From contig NZ_CAKMSS010000001.1 of NCBI RefSeq assembly GCF_928382285.1, positions 186,001-250,000 on the forward strand: a DNA stretch of 64,000 nucleotides, given 5' to 3'. A program made the position numbers and the translations under genes. Source of the DNA: Rothia nasimurium (lineage in GTDB: Bacteria > Actinomycetota > Actinomycetes > Actinomycetales > Micrococcaceae). Below are positions 24,621-34,757 of this stretch, piece after piece (position 1 is the stretch's first letter; the number at the start of each line of letters is the position of its first letter). Below the pieces are notes generated by a model, which saw only the letters and a list, made by a program, of their open reading frames with translations, was not told the DNA's origin and made no database searches.

Positions 24621-26192
24621 ATGGATCCCCTCGAACTAGCGCGGTGGCAATTCGGTATCACCACCGTCTACCACTTCATGATGGTTCCGCTGACCCTGGG
24701 CCTGGGTGCCGTTGTAGCTGGCTTCTACATCGCCTACGTGCGAACCAAGAAGCACGAATACAAGCGCATGACCAAGTTCTGGGGCAAGCTCTACCTCATC
24801 AACTTCATCATGGGCGTTGCAACCGGCCTTGTGCAGGAATTCCAGTTCGGTATGGCCTGGAGCGAGTACTCCCGCTTTGTGGGCGACGTCTTCGGTGCCC
24901 CTCTGGCGATGGAAGGCCTGCTGGCCTTCTTCGTTGAGTCCACCTTCTTGGGCCTCTTCATCTTCGGCTGGGACAAGCTGGCACCCAAGGTGCACGCAGC
25001 CTGCCTGGTGATTGCTGTAGCGGCCTCCTGGCTCTCTGCCTACTTCATCATCGTGGCTAACTCCTGGATGCAGCACCCTGTTGGCGTTGAAATGATTGAC
25101 GGCCGCCCCGTCATGACCGACGTCTTAGCTGTGCTGACCAACAACACCGCCCTGGTGGCCTACCCCCACGCTATCTTCGGTGCCCTGCAGGTTGCCGGTG
25201 GCTTCCTGGTCGGTATCGCCTGGTACAAGCTCTGGAAGCGCCGCCGCGACGGTATCGACACCATCGGGGAAGACGGCAAGGTTGTCGTTGGCGAAACTAC
25301 CGAAGGTGCCCGCGACAAGACCGACTTCAACGTCTGGTTCAAGTCCCTGCGTATCGGCGCTATCGTTGGCTTTGCAGCCTTCATCGGCACCGCCTTTACC
25401 GGCCACCATCAGGCCCAGCTTATGATTGAGCAGCAGCCCATGAAGATGGCAGCTGCCGAGGCAGCCTGCCACGACGGCACCGGCTTCTCTGTCCTTTCTC
25501 TCTCATCACCTGGTGCCCAGAACTGTGACGAGGTCCAGGCAGTGATTGAAATTCCCGGCCTGCTCTCCTTCCTGGCCTACAACAACTTCACCACCGACGT
25601 CCCCGGCATCACCACCCTGCTGCCCCAGTACGAAGAAACCTACGGCACCACCATCCCCGATAACCCCGAGCTCTACGGGGAACGCGCCGGTACCGAGGTC
25701 GAGTACCTGCCCCTGATGGAAGTGACCTACTATGGCTTCCGCGGCATGATCACCTTTGGCGGCATCAGCGCCCTCTCCTTCCTCTACGTTTTGTGGGTGA
25801 CCCGCAAGAAGGGTGAAGGCACAGTCCCCGAAGCCAAGTGGATCTCCAACCTGGCTATTGCAGGTATCCTTGCCCCCTTCGGCGCTAATGCCACTGGCTG
25901 GATCTTTACCGAAATGGGCCGTCAGCCCTTCGTGGTTGCCCCCAACCCCGACGGCAACCCCGCCATCATGATGTTTACCGCCGCAGCCGTCTCACCCGGT
26001 GTTTCGGGCTACGAGATTCTCTTCTCGCTCATCTCCCTGGGGCTGGTATATGGCGTCCTGATGGTTGTTGAGGTCTACCTGCTGGCCAAGTACGTCAAGG
26101 CCGGTGTGGCAGCTGCCATGCCCGAGCTGGTTGAAGACCCCCACGATACCGACGAGAAGAACGACCGCGACGTGCTCGCGTTCGCCTACTAA
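24621..26192 (+). CDS. cydA: Cytochrome bd ubiquinol/menaquinol oxidase subunit I
   Basis: Start at ATG 24621 (MDPLELARWQFGITTVYHF...), 6 nt after AAGG; an in-frame ATG two codons earlier leaves only 0-1 nt of spacing. 523 residues, the usual length. The N-terminal His in YHFMMVPL is the haem b595 ligand. The long periplasmic Q-loop region carries quinol-binding sequence, and GWIFTEMGRQPFVV is the family-defining GWxxxExGRQPW-like motif. About nine membrane helices. It oxidises menaquinol and reduces O2 to water with high affinity. It is followed by cydB (17 nt) and the cydDC assembly transporter. Confidence 0.97.
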   Translation: MDPLELARWQFGITTVYHFMMVPLTLGLGAVVAGFYIAYVRTKKHEYKRMTKFWGKLYLINFIMGVATGLVQEFQFGMAWSEYSRFVGDVFGAPLAMEGLLAFFVESTFLGLFIFGWDKLAPKVHAACLVIAVAASWLSAYFIIVANSWMQHPVGVEMIDGRPVMTDVLAVLTNNTALVAYPHAIFGALQVAGGFLVGIAWYKLWKRRRDGIDTIGEDGKVVVGETTEGARDKTDFNVWFKSLRIGAIVGFAAFIGTAFTGHHQAQLMIEQQPMKMAAAEAACHDGTGFSVLSLSSPGAQNCDEVQAVIEIPGLLSFLAYNNFTTDVPGITTLLPQYEETYGTTIPDNPELYGERAGTEVEYLPLMEVTYYGFRGMITFGGISALSFLYVLWVTRKKGEGTVPEAKWISNLAIAGILAPFGANATGWIFTEMGRQPFVVAPNPDGNPAIMMFTAAAVSPGVSGYEILFSLISLGLVYGVLMVVEVYLLAKYVKAGVAAAMPELVEDPHDTDEKNDRDVLAFAY

Positions 26193-26209
26193 GAAAGGGG
26201 CTTACACAC

Positions 26210-27289
26210 ATGTTTGAGCTTTTTGCTGATCAGCCTCTTCTGCCAACCCTCTGGTTCGCCGTCATCGGCTTCTTCTGGGTGGGCTATATCATCCTCGACG
26301 GCTTCGACCTGGGCGTAGGCATGCTCATGAGCCGAATCTTCGCCAAAAACGAGAAAGAACGCCGCCTGCTGCTGAACACCATCGGCCCGGTCTGGGACGG
26401 CAACGAGGTATGGGTTGTGACCGGTGGCGCTGCCACATTTGCCGCCTTCCCCCTCTGGTACGCCTCCCTCTTCTCAGCCCTCTACATCCCGCTGACCCTG
26501 GCCCTGCTGGCCCTGATTTTCCGCGCTGTTGCTATCGAGTACCGCGGTAAGAAGGATTCAGAGCGCTGGATTGCCGGCTGGACCCTGGCTATCTCCCTGG
26601 GCTCCTTCTTCATCGCCTTCCTGGTCGGTGCCCTGCTGGCTTTGACCTCCACCGGCCTGCCCATCAACGCAAACGGTGACCGTGTGGGCGGTGCCTTCGC
26701 CTGGCTAACTCCCGCTGTCTTTATGGGCGGCCTGTCCATGGTCGGTGTTTCCCTGGTTATGGGTCTTGCCTTCATCGCGCTGAAGACCGACGGCGAGGTG
26801 CGCCACCGTGCCGGTGCTGCCCTGGTCAAGTTCTCACCCCTGCTGGTGCTCCCGGTTGTCGTCTGGGTCGTTTACATGCAGGTGACCACCGGTAACGGCA
26901 TCTCCTACGCCCTGACCGTCCTTGCTGTACTGGCTCTTGCCGCTGCCTGGTTCTTCGCCAGCCGCAGGAGCGAAGGCAAAGCCTTCTCCGGCTTTGCGGT
27001 ATTTGTGGGCTTCGGCGTCCTGGCCATCTTCCTGGCCCTATACCCCAACGTCCTGCCCTCAACCCTCGATGAGGCCTACAACCTCACTATCGCCAACGCG
27101 TCGAGCTCCGAATACACCCTGCGCGTGATGAGCTGGGTCGGCCTCTTCGGCATCCCGATTCTGCTCGTCTACCAGAGCTGGACCTACTGGGTCTTCCGCA
27201 AGCGCCTGCGCGTTGAGAGCATCCCCGATGCTCACGACGCCACCGAGCTGGCCGCTCGCGCCACTCGTGCAAGCGCCCACAACGCCTAG
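26210..27289 (+). CDS. cydB: Cytochrome bd oxidase subunit II
   Basis: 359 residues from ATG 26210, preceded by AAAGGGG. The N-terminus has WFAVIGFFWVGYIILDGFDLGVGML (conserved GxxxLDGFDLGVG), then NTIGPVWDGNEVWVV. About nine membrane helices. It forms the heterodimer with CydA. A hairpin terminator follows, so cydDC has its own promoter. Confidence 0.97.
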   Translation: MFELFADQPLLPTLWFAVIGFFWVGYIILDGFDLGVGMLMSRIFAKNEKERRLLLNTIGPVWDGNEVWVVTGGAATFAAFPLWYASLFSALYIPLTLALLALIFRAVAIEYRGKKDSERWIAGWTLAISLGSFFIAFLVGALLALTSTGLPINANGDRVGGAFAWLTPAVFMGGLSMVGVSLVMGLAFIALKTDGEVRHRAGAALVKFSPLLVLPVVVWVVYMQVTTGNGISYALTVLAVLALAAAWFFASRRSEGKAFSGFAVFVGFGVLAIFLALYPNVLPSTLDEAYNLTIANASSSEYTLRVMSWVGLFGIPILLVYQSWTYWVFRKRLRVESIPDAHDATELAARATRASAHNA

Positions 27290-27311
27290 CAGCTAGCACA
27301 CGGCGTAGAGA

Positions 27312-27348
27312 CGAAAGGACGTCGGGAGCAGCTCCCGGCGTCCTTTCG
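27312..27348 (+). terminator. Terminator after cydB
   Basis: 17-bp stem (27312-27328 with 27332-27348), arm CGAAAGGACGTCGGGAG, one G.T pair and a 3-nt loop. It shares the AAGGACG ... CGTCCTT arm with the terminators at 14518 and 61814. Confidence 0.8.
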
Positions 27349-27472
27349 CCTACCCGGGCGGGTAGGTGTGCTCATACCCACGGCCTAGTCACAGACCTCG
27401 CGTCTGCCCGGCTGGAAAGTTCCCACTAGAATAGTGAATAAACTGTTCGCGGCACCAAGGACACTATCGAGA

Positions 27473-30400
27473 ATGACCGCTCCCACAACGAGCAAGCGGC
27501 CCCCGCTGGGGCCCCATGCCAAGAGAAACCTCACCGTTTTTGCCGTGCTCACCGCACTCAAAACCCTGGCGCTCATTGTCTTTGCCGCGGTGCTGGGCAC
27601 CGCCATCACCCTGCTGGCCCGCATGACTTATGCGGTGCTCTACGAGGGTAAAACCTACGATTCTGCCCACGCCGAGCAGCTTGCCATCTTCGCCGGTAAC
27701 GGCCAGGCCCAGCTCACCGGTATCTTCTTTGCCACCCCCTTCATGCAGCCGGGCCTGCTCTCCCTGGCGGTCACCGGCGTCATTGCACTTTTGGTGCGCG
27801 CAGCCGCCGACTGGTCCCTGGGCTTCTACGCCCAGCAGGCAGCGGTAGGTGCCAAAACCACTATCCGCCGCAAACTCATCCGCCGCGTCCTTGCCACCGG
27901 CGGTATCGACACCCCCGACGGCACCGGTGCCACCGCCGTCCTGCTCTCCCGCGGCCTCAACGCCCTGGATGACTACTACACCAAGACCCTCACCGCCTTT
28001 GTGTCTACGGCTGTCGTCCCTACGGTGCTACTGGTCTTTATCGCCTTCTACGACTGGGTCTCAGCCCTGGTCATTCTCTGCACCCTGCCCCTGATTCCCC
28101 TCTTCATGGTGCTCATCGGCCGAACCACAGCAGAAGACACCGCCCGCGCCCAGCGCGACCTGCTGCGCCTCTCAGACCACATCGTCGAACTGGTCAAGGG
28201 CCTGCCCGTGCTGGTGGGCCTGGGGCGCTCGCGGGCCCAGTCAAAGGCGCTGGGCGATCTGGGGGAGCGCTACCGCAAGGCCACCATGTACACCCTGCGC
28301 TCAGCCTTCCTCTCATCGCTGGCCCTGGAACTGATTACCACCATCTCGGTGGCCCTGGTAGCGGTGCTGATTGGCCTGCGCCTGGTGGAGGGGAACCTGG
28401 GGCTCGACGTCGCCCTCTTCGCCCTGCTGCTGGCCCCCGAGTGCTACCAGCCCCTGCGCGATGTGGGCACCGCCTACCACCAGTCTGAGGACGGCGTGGC
28501 AGCCCTCCGCCGCGCCGAGGCCATCATCGACCAGCCCATTCCCCACGCCACCGTCGCCCCCGGCGGCGACCGCATCTCGGTGCGCCAGCTCTCTGTCGCC
28601 TACCCGGGCCGCGACCGCACCCTCACCGGCGTGAGCTTCACCCTGCGCCACGGAACCACCACCGCAATCACAGGGCCTTCCGGCTGCGGCAAAACCACCC
28701 TGCTCTCGGTACTGGGCGGAGCCCTGCGCAATGATCTGGTACCCACCGGAACCACCGAACCGGTACACGTCTCTGGTCTGGTGTCCGGTACCGGCTCCAC
28801 CGTCTGGATCAGCCAGTCGCCCACCTTCATTGCCCCCACCGCCCTGGCTGAGGTTGCCCTTTACGCCACCGTAACCCGCGGCGAAGGTGCCCTCGAAGGC
28901 ATCAACTACGCCTCAACCCTGCTCGATGATTCCGTTGCCTTCACCGCTGAGGACCGCGACTACTTCACCTCCTTCCTGCACTCCGTAGGGCTGGCTGACC
29001 TCGCCGACCTGCCGCCGGAAGCCCTCTCAGCTGGCCAGATGCGCCGACTTGCTATTGCCCGCGCCCTGGCCCGCGTTGCCACCTTGCAGGCCCAGGAAGA
29101 ACGCGTCACCGTACTGATTGACGAACCCACAGCCCACCTTGACCCGGTTTCAGCGGCCAAGGTGAACGTCGCCCTTGCTGCCCTGCAGGAGACCGGCGCA
29201 ACCCTGATTATCGTCACCCACGACACCGCCCTGGCTGCCGCCACCAACAACCTGCTCCAGGCGACCTCAAAGCCCCACGGCGTTACCTGGGAGCTCACCG
29301 CCCAGAACACCGACGGGCTGGGCGGCTACGCTCTTGCGACCCTGGCGGACGCCGTCGCCACCGGCGAGCTCGAAGACTCGGCCCCCGTCCAGGCTGCTGC
29401 AAGCTCAACCGAACAGGCGGCAGAGCCGGCCGCGGCGGGCGTCCTGAAAACCCTGCGTCACCTGGGGGAGCTCACCGGCATCCGCAAGCGCGACATGGCC
29501 CTGCCTATCCTGCTGTCAGTCCTTACCGTGGTCTTTGCTGTCAGCCTTACCGCGCTTTCTGGCTGGCTCATTGTGCGCGCCGCTGAGCAGCCCGCGATGA
29601 TGTACCTGCTGGTAGCCGTTACCGGTGTCCGCTTCTTTGGCCTGGGCAGGGCGACCTCCCGCTATGCTGAGCGCCTGCGCACCCACAACCTGGTGCTGGG
29701 GGCGGCTAACACCCTGCGCGTGCGCGCCTGGGATGCTGCCGGACGTACCGTCCTGTCGGTGCGCTCCCTGCTGCGAGGGGATAAGATCCTTGACCGACTG
29801 GTCGGCGACATCGACGAGCTGCGCGACGCTATCCCGCGCGTCATCTTGCCGGTTGCCGCCCACCTGATCGTGATGCTGCTGGTGCTGGGCGTGACCGCCT
29901 GGGCCACCCCGCAGGCCCTGCTGCCGGTCGTCATTGCAGTTCTTATCTCTACCTTCGTGATTCCGGCAGTGGTGCTGCGTGCGGACGAGCGCGCGGACGC
30001 CGTTGCCCGCCGGGAAACCTCGGCCATGCTCCGCCTGGGCGTCTCTGCCCTGGATGCTGCTACCGACCTGCACAATAACGGCCTTGACCAGACCGTTGCC
30101 CTGGCTGTCTCCCGCCAGGATGGCTATGCCCAGGCCTCCCGCCTCAAGAGCTCCCGCGCTATCGGCGTGGGCCAGGGCCTGATGGTCGTTACCTGGTGGG
30201 GTGCGGCTCTGGCTGTGATTGCCAGCGTCTGGCCTGCCGTTGAAGCTGGGGAGGTTACCGCGCCGACCGCAGCTATCGTCATCTTGATGATGACCGGCCT
30301 GTTTGAGACCACCGCAGCCCACCTGGACGCCGTTCGCGGCTGGCCCGCCTTCGCAGCCCTGGTTGCCCGCACCCGCGCTAACTTTGAGACCGTGGACGCC

Positions 30401-31174
30401 GCCACCGCAGCTGAAGGGGAGGACGCCGGTAAGGGCGAGATCCGAGATATTCTGGGGGACCCCGGTATTGGGGCTAAGAACCGTGCCGCCCATAAGTCCA
30501 TCACCCTGGAGCTGGATTCGCTGGCAACCCGCTGGCCCGATATGGAGCAGCCTGTCTTTACCGGCCTGTCAGCGTCTGTATCGTCGGGGCAGTGGCTGGG
30601 TATTACCGGACCCTCGGGCTCGGGCAAGACAACGGCTCTGGCTACTCTGCTGGGCTTCTTGCCTGTTGAGCAGGGGCAGGTTCGGGTGAACGGTCATGCC
30701 TTTGATGCCCAGTCTTTGCGCGGGTACGCGGCCTGGTGCCCCCAGTCTGCCTATATCTTTGAGTCCACTATCGCTAATAACCTGGCGATTGCCCGTTCGG
30801 CGGACGAGCGCCCCACAGATGAAGAGATGTACGAGGTACTTGACCGGGTAGGGCTGGGCGATTTTGTGCGGTCCCTGCCTGCTGGCCTGCAGACCCTGGT
30901 GGGGGCTGGTGGTTCTTATGTGTCGGGCGGTCAGCGTCAGCGTATTGCGATTGCCCGCACCCTGCTGGTGGATTCGCCCCTGCTGCTGATGGATGAGCCG
31001 ACCGCCCACCTCGATGCCCCCGCTGCGGTGGCTCTGATTAATGAGGTTGCCCGCGGTACTAAGCGCGCCCCCGGCCAGAAGCTTAAGGGCAAGACCAAGC
31101 TGCCTGCGGTCGTCCTGGTCTCCCACCGAGCCGAAGATATCGCCGCCTGCGATACCGTGGTGAAGCTTAGATAG
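27473..31174 (+). CDS. cydDC: Fused thiol-reductant ABC exporter CydDC
   Basis: Start set at ATG 27473 (MTAPTTSKRPPLG...), since TAGAAT at 27427-27432 looks like the -10 element and would put transcription start after the in-frame GTG 27434. 1233 residues: CydD-type TMD (about 15-340), NBD1 with Walker A GPSGCGKTT (about 400), signature LSAGQMRRLA and Walker B VLIDEPTAHLD; then a CydC-type TMD (about 660-960) and NBD2 with GPSGSGKTT (about 1045), VSGGQRQR and LLMDEPTAHLD. Both ATPase sites look intact. CydDC exports cysteine/glutathione-type thiols needed to assemble the bd oxidase encoded just upstream. In enterobacteria CydD and CydC are separate chains. Confidence 0.93.
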   Translation: MTAPTTSKRPPLGPHAKRNLTVFAVLTALKTLALIVFAAVLGTAITLLARMTYAVLYEGKTYDSAHAEQLAIFAGNGQAQLTGIFFATPFMQPGLLSLAVTGVIALLVRAAADWSLGFYAQQAAVGAKTTIRRKLIRRVLATGGIDTPDGTGATAVLLSRGLNALDDYYTKTLTAFVSTAVVPTVLLVFIAFYDWVSALVILCTLPLIPLFMVLIGRTTAEDTARAQRDLLRLSDHIVELVKGLPVLVGLGRSRAQSKALGDLGERYRKATMYTLRSAFLSSLALELITTISVALVAVLIGLRLVEGNLGLDVALFALLLAPECYQPLRDVGTAYHQSEDGVAALRRAEAIIDQPIPHATVAPGGDRISVRQLSVAYPGRDRTLTGVSFTLRHGTTTAITGPSGCGKTTLLSVLGGALRNDLVPTGTTEPVHVSGLVSGTGSTVWISQSPTFIAPTALAEVALYATVTRGEGALEGINYASTLLDDSVAFTAEDRDYFTSFLHSVGLADLADLPPEALSAGQMRRLAIARALARVATLQAQEERVTVLIDEPTAHLDPVSAAKVNVALAALQETGATLIIVTHDTALAAATNNLLQATSKPHGVTWELTAQNTDGLGGYALATLADAVATGELEDSAPVQAAASSTEQAAEPAAAGVLKTLRHLGELTGIRKRDMALPILLSVLTVVFAVSLTALSGWLIVRAAEQPAMMYLLVAVTGVRFFGLGRATSRYAERLRTHNLVLGAANTLRVRAWDAAGRTVLSVRSLLRGDKILDRLVGDIDELRDAIPRVILPVAAHLIVMLLVLGVTAWATPQALLPVVIAVLISTFVIPAVVLRADERADAVARRETSAMLRLGVSALDAATDLHNNGLDQTVALAVSRQDGYAQASRLKSSRAIGVGQGLMVVTWWGAALAVIASVWPAVEAGEVTAPTAAIVILMMTGLFETTAAHLDAVRGWPAFAALVARTRANFETVDAATAAEGEDAGKGEIRDILGDPGIGAKNRAAHKSITLELDSLATRWPDMEQPVFTGLSASVSSGQWLGITGPSGSGKTTALATLLGFLPVEQGQVRVNGHAFDAQSLRGYAAWCPQSAYIFESTIANNLAIARSADERPTDEEMYEVLDRVGLGDFVRSLPAGLQTLVGAGGSYVSGGQRQRIAIARTLLVDSPLLLMDEPTAHLDAPAAVALINEVARGTKRAPGQKLKGKTKLPAVVLVSHRAEDIAACDTVVKLR

Positions 31175-31178
31175 AAGC

Positions 31179-31232
31179 GAGAAAACCCCTCCCAAGGTTC
31201 CTGCAACAGGACGCTGCGGGAGGGGTTTTCTC
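31179..31232 (+). terminator. Terminator after cydDC
   Basis: GAGAAAACCCCTCCC (31179-31193) pairs perfectly with GGGAGGGGTTTTCTC (31218-31232) across a 24-nt loop. The right arm itself is T-rich. Confidence 0.8.
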
Positions 31233-31325
31233 TATCTAAGGGTGGGCTGCTGCTAACTATGGTCGCTGGCCTATGTATAGGAATAAGACGGGAGTGTGTG
31301 GAGCCAAGGGACTCTTGTTGGCTGT

Positions 31326-31377
31326 CTAGAAATTTACTATGGGGGGGTAAAGTGTGTTCTAGATAATAAATTTCTAG
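31326..31377. promoter_or_regulatory. 11-bp inverted repeat CTAGAAATTTA around a G7 run
   Basis: CTAGAAATTTA (31326-31336) and TAAATTTCTAG (31367-31377) are perfect inverted copies 30 nt apart. A second TCTAGA lies at 31358-31363 and seven G at 31341-31347. It is located just upstream of the small membrane-protein gene. TCTAGA pairs also flank the cas promoter -35 at 41040 and 41063. Operator function is a guess. Confidence 0.4.
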
Positions 31378-31407
31378 GGCCTGAGTGGCAGATAGTGAGT
31401 GAATCCC

Positions 31408-31905
31408 ATGCCTACTCTTCAAGAGCGCAGCTACGTTGCGCCCCTGACTAAGAAGTTCAAGCTGTTTCTGTGCGGGGTCATAGTTTTTGTGCTGCTGAGT
31501 GTTGCACTGCCCATCATGATTTTTGGCCCCGTTGATAAGGACGGCACCAACCAGGGGCTCCTCATTTCAGCGCTTGTAGGAGCTGCCGTAGCGCTGGTTA
31601 TTATTCCGATGATTTTCAGCAGTACCCGCATTGACCTGCTCGAATCCTCCGTCAAAGTCACCACCATGAAGTTCTTCTCGAAAGAGCTACCCTACAGCGA
31701 GATTGAGAAGGCAGAAGTGGGGCCAGAAACCGGTCTGGCACAGGGGGCCGGTCTCAGAATTATGGGCGGAGGTAACACCGGCTATCTGACCGGCGGCCCC
31801 TCCGTTACCTTTACCCTGACCAACGGTAGGCGGGTGACGGCGTCCGCTACCAACCCCGAGCAGGTGGTTGCTGAAGTGAATTCCCGGCTGCGTTCAGCAG
31901 TGTAA
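31408..31905 (+). CDS. Two-TM protein with PH-like cytoplasmic domain, unknown function
   Basis: 165 residues from ATG 31408 (MPTLQERSYVAPL...); GTG 31399 is an alternative, and neither has a strong ribosome-binding site. Two adjacent hydrophobic segments (about 18-40 and 50-72) precede a beta-rich domain (STRIDLLESSVKVTTMKFFSKELPYSEIEKAEVGPETG ... VTFTLTNGRRVTASATNPEQVVAEVNSRL). The order strand / strand / 'PYSEIEKAEV' / glycine-rich loop / 'F-LTNGRRV' is that of bacterial PH-like (bPH2) domains. Function unknown. A palindromic element follows. Confidence 0.65.
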   Translation: MPTLQERSYVAPLTKKFKLFLCGVIVFVLLSVALPIMIFGPVDKDGTNQGLLISALVGAAVALVIIPMIFSSTRIDLLESSVKVTTMKFFSKELPYSEIEKAEVGPETGLAQGAGLRIMGGGNTGYLTGGPSVTFTLTNGRRVTASATNPEQVVAEVNSRLRSAV

Positions 31906-31947
31906 TGGAAGAAAGTAGCGGGCGCGCCCGCAACTGATTTCAGGGGA

Positions 31948-32043
31948 GGGAGTGTTGGTGTGCCTGCTGGCTCGGGGCTGGCGTGAATTGGGCGAGCGCC
32001 CCAGCGCGAGCCCAAGAGGGTCGGCAGGCACACCAACACTCCC
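31948..32043 (+). repeat. Palindromic intergenic element, copy B
   Basis: 20-bp perfect outer arms (31948-31967 and 32024-32043, GGGAGTGTTGGTGTGCCTGC and its complement), extended by GGGGA/TCCCC with one bulge. The core has CTGCTGGCTCGGGG, GGCTGGCGTGAAT and AGAGGGTCGGCAG as in copies A and C. The inner helix is TTGGGC/GCCCAA where A and C have TCGCT/AGCGA. It lies between a plus-strand gene and minus-strand parC. Confidence 0.85.
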
Positions 32044-32063
32044 TTCCCCGCTAACCAGGTTTA

Positions 32064-34631
32064 TTAGAAGAGAGCGTCCTCTTCAACCTGAACTTCAGGC
32101 TGGTCGGCGGGTTCTTCTGATAGCTCTGATGCAGGTGCGGGGGAGGTCAGTGCCTGGTAGTTGGGGCCGATTGCGTCGATGCTCTGGGCTAGGAGCACGC
32201 CGGATCCGTCGCGCGGGCCGAATTCGGTGGGTAGGGTGCGGGCAACACCGGCTGCTGAGACTGCCTTAGCCGGGCCGACACCCACCCAGGCTAGAGCCAG
32301 AGCGGTTTCGCCCTTGAGGAAGCGGTGGGCTCGCATGCCGCCGGTTGCGCGGCCCTTTTGGGGGAACTCGGTGAGTTCGGTGACCTTGGCTGTGGCCCCT
32401 TCCTCGCCGCCGTCGGTGATGGTGACGACCTGGGCGTCCGCCCCGGGGGCGGTGACGCCAAAGGCAAGAAGTTTATCGTCGTCGGCTACCTTCATGCCTG
32501 CCATGCCACCGCCGGTGCGACCCTGGGGGCGAACCTTTGCGGCATCAAAGGTGAGGAGTTTTGCCTGTTCGGTGATGAAGGTCAGTATCGCATCGTTGGA
32601 GTCGCAGACCGCAACGCTCACCACGGCGTCCTTGGGCTTGAGCTTCATAATCTCAAACTCGGTGGCATTGAGTGGGTAGTCGGGATTGACGCGCTTGACG
32701 ACACCCCGCTCTGTTGCCAGAGCCAGAATAGAGTTCAGCGGAACCAAACCCACCAGTTTTTCGCCGCGGGCTAGGGCGATGGCGTCCGCTGCCTTGACCC
32801 CGCTGGTGAGCTGGGGGGTGCCCCCGGCCTCTTCGAGCACGGGCAGGTCAATGACGGGCACGCGGATGAGGCGGCCGGCTGAAGTGACAGCACCGATTTC
32901 ACCCCGGGCGCTAGTGGGCACAATGGAGAGGTAGGCGTCGTGCTTGATGCGCTTGCCGGGGTCGGGCAGGGTAGGGCGCTGCCCCTTCACGCCACTGGTG
33001 CGCCCCAGCTGACCCGAGGTTGAGAGCAGTACCCAGCAGGGGTCGTCCGCAATTTCTAGGGACAACCCGGCTTCTTTCTTAGCCTTGGAGGCGGATGCCG
33101 ACAGGGCAGCAACAGCGTCTGCCAGCTCGTCCTTGGTCACGATCTTGGTGCGGCGGTCGGTGCCGTACTCGTCGGCAACCTGCTGCAGTTCCTCTGAGAC
33201 CAGGGCGCGGAGCTTCATATCGGAACCGAGGATTTCTTCCAGGGAAGCAATTTCCGCGAGCAGGTCATCGCGTTCGGCTTCAAGCTCGATGCGGGAGTAC
33301 TTGGTGAGCTGGCGCAGGCGCAGTTCGAGAATGTGGTTGGCCTGTACCTCGCTCAGGTCGTAAATCTGCATGAGGCGCTCACGGGCCTGGGCAGTTTCGT
33401 CGGAGGAGCGGATAATCTGGATCACCTCGTCGATATCGACGATGGCTACCAGCAGGCCCTCGACCAGGTGTAGGCGGTCGCGGCGCTTGCCCAGGCGGTG
33501 GTTGGTGCGGCGGCGTACAACGTCGAGGCGGTGGTTGACGTAGACGTGCAACAGGTCGAGCAGGCCCAGGGTCTGGGGCTGGCCGTCCACCAGGGCTACG
33601 TTGTTAATGCCGAAGGAGTCTTCCAGCGGGGTGTGCTTGTAGAGGGCGGCGAGCACGGCCTTGGGGTTGAAGCCGTTCTTGATTTCTATGACCATGCGCA
33701 GACCGTTTTTGCGGTCGGTCAGGTCAACGACGTCTGAGATGCCCTGCAGCTTCTTGGAGTTGACGCCGTCCTTGATTTTTTCGATGACCTTTTCGGGGCC
33801 AACCAGGTAGGGCAGTTCGGTGACTACAATGCCCTGTTTGCGGGCGGTGACCTGTTCGATGGAGACCTTGGCGCGGGTCTTGAAGATACCGCGTCCCTTT
33901 TCGTAGGCGTCCTTAATGCCGGTGGTGCCCACGATGGTGCCGCCGGAGGGCAGGTCGGGGCCGGGCACGAACTTCATGATGTCTTTGAGGGTGGCTTCGG
34001 GGTTATCGAGCAGGTGGCGGGCAGCGGCTATGACCTCGCGCAGGTTGTGGGGGGCCATGTTGGTGGCCATGCCGACAGCGATACCGGCTGAGCCGTTGAC
34101 CAGTAGGTTGGGGTAGGCGGCGGGCAGGACGGCCGGCTGCATGAACTGGTTGTCGTAGTTGGGTACGAAATCCACGACGTCTTCGTCGAGGTTGGCGGTC
34201 ATGGCGAGGGCCGCCGGGGCCATACGGACCTCGGTGTAGCGGGAGGCCGCCGGGCCGTCGTCCAGGGAGCCGAAGTTGCCGTGGCCGTCGACCACGGGCA
34301 GGCGCATAGAGAAGGGCTGGGCCAGGCGCACCATGGCGTCGTAGATGGCGCCGTCGCCGTGGGGGTGCAGCTTACCCATGACTTCGCCGATAACGCGGGC
34401 GCTCTTGACGTGGCCCTTGTCGGGGCGCAGACCCATCTGCTGCATCATGTAGAGGATGCGGCGCTGCACGGGCTTGAGGCCGTCGCGGGCGTCGGGAAGG
34501 GCGCGGGAGTAGATGACCGAGTAGGAGTATTCCAGGAAGCTGGTTTCCATCTCGCTGGTCACGTCGATATCGACGATATTTTCGACGACGTCGGTGGGGT
34601 AGTCATCGTGCGCGGTGGTGCGGCGAGCCAT
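32064..34631 (-). CDS. parC: DNA topoisomerase IV subunit A (type IIA, GyrA/ParC family)
   Basis: 855 residues. N-terminal breakage-reunion domain: [73 protein letters not shown], with the quinolone-resistance region [11 protein letters not shown]; catalytic Tyr in [12 protein letters not shown]. The coiled-coil gate is at about 400-480. In the C-terminal pinwheel, the gyrase box position reads [10 protein letters not shown], a degenerate form of QRRGGKG, which favours topoisomerase IV over gyrase. With ParE (21190-23283) it forms the decatenating enzyme. Confidence 0.88.
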   Translation of the reverse strand: MARRTTAHDDYPTDVVENIVDIDVTSEMETSFLEYSYSVIYSRALPDARDGLKPVQRRILYMMQQMGLRPDKGHVKSARVIGEVMGKLHPHGDGAIYDAMVRLAQPFSMRLPVVDGHGNFGSLDDGPAASRYTEVRMAPAALAMTANLDEDVVDFVPNYDNQFMQPAVLPAAYPNLLVNGSAGIAVGMATNMAPHNLREVIAAARHLLDNPEATLKDIMKFVPGPDLPSGGTIVGTTGIKDAYEKGRGIFKTRAKVSIEQVTARKQGIVVTELPYLVGPEKVIEKIKDGVNSKKLQGISDVVDLTDRKNGLRMVIEIKNGFNPKAVLAALYKHTPLEDSFGINNVALVDGQPQTLGLLDLLHVYVNHRLDVVRRRTNHRLGKRRDRLHLVEGLLVAIVDIDEVIQIIRSSDETAQARERLMQIYDLSEVQANHILELRLRQLTKYSRIELEAERDDLLAEIASLEEILGSDMKLRALVSEELQQVADEYGTDRRTKIVTKDELADAVAALSASASKAKKEAGLSLEIADDPCWVLLSTSGQLGRTSGVKGQRPTLPDPGKRIKHDAYLSIVPTSARGEIGAVTSAGRLIRVPVIDLPVLEEAGGTPQLTSGVKAADAIALARGEKLVGLVPLNSILALATERGVVKRVNPDYPLNATEFEIMKLKPKDAVVSVAVCDSNDAILTFITEQAKLLTFDAAKVRPQGRTGGGMAGMKVADDDKLLAFGVTAPGADAQVVTITDGGEEGATAKVTELTEFPQKGRATGGMRAHRFLKGETALALAWVGVGPAKAVSAAGVARTLPTEFGPRDGSGVLLAQSIDAIGPNYQALTSPAPASELSEEPADQPEVQVEEDALF

Positions 34632-34757
34632 GGGAACCTCAAAGCAAATAGACGGTGAAGGTATTGCCCCACCAGTTTACCGTGTTCCCCGCAAGTGCCC
34701 CAGAAAAGCCGAACCTACCAGCCTCTCACACAGAGACAGGACGAGCCGAATTCTGTT

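Noticed and set aside
32064..34631. Calling this gene gyrA (and 21190-23283 gyrB)
   Set aside because: The gyrase box position is degenerate, and the genes are not in the dnaA-dnaN-recF-gyrB-gyrA neighbourhood; a second topoisomerase pair is more likely.
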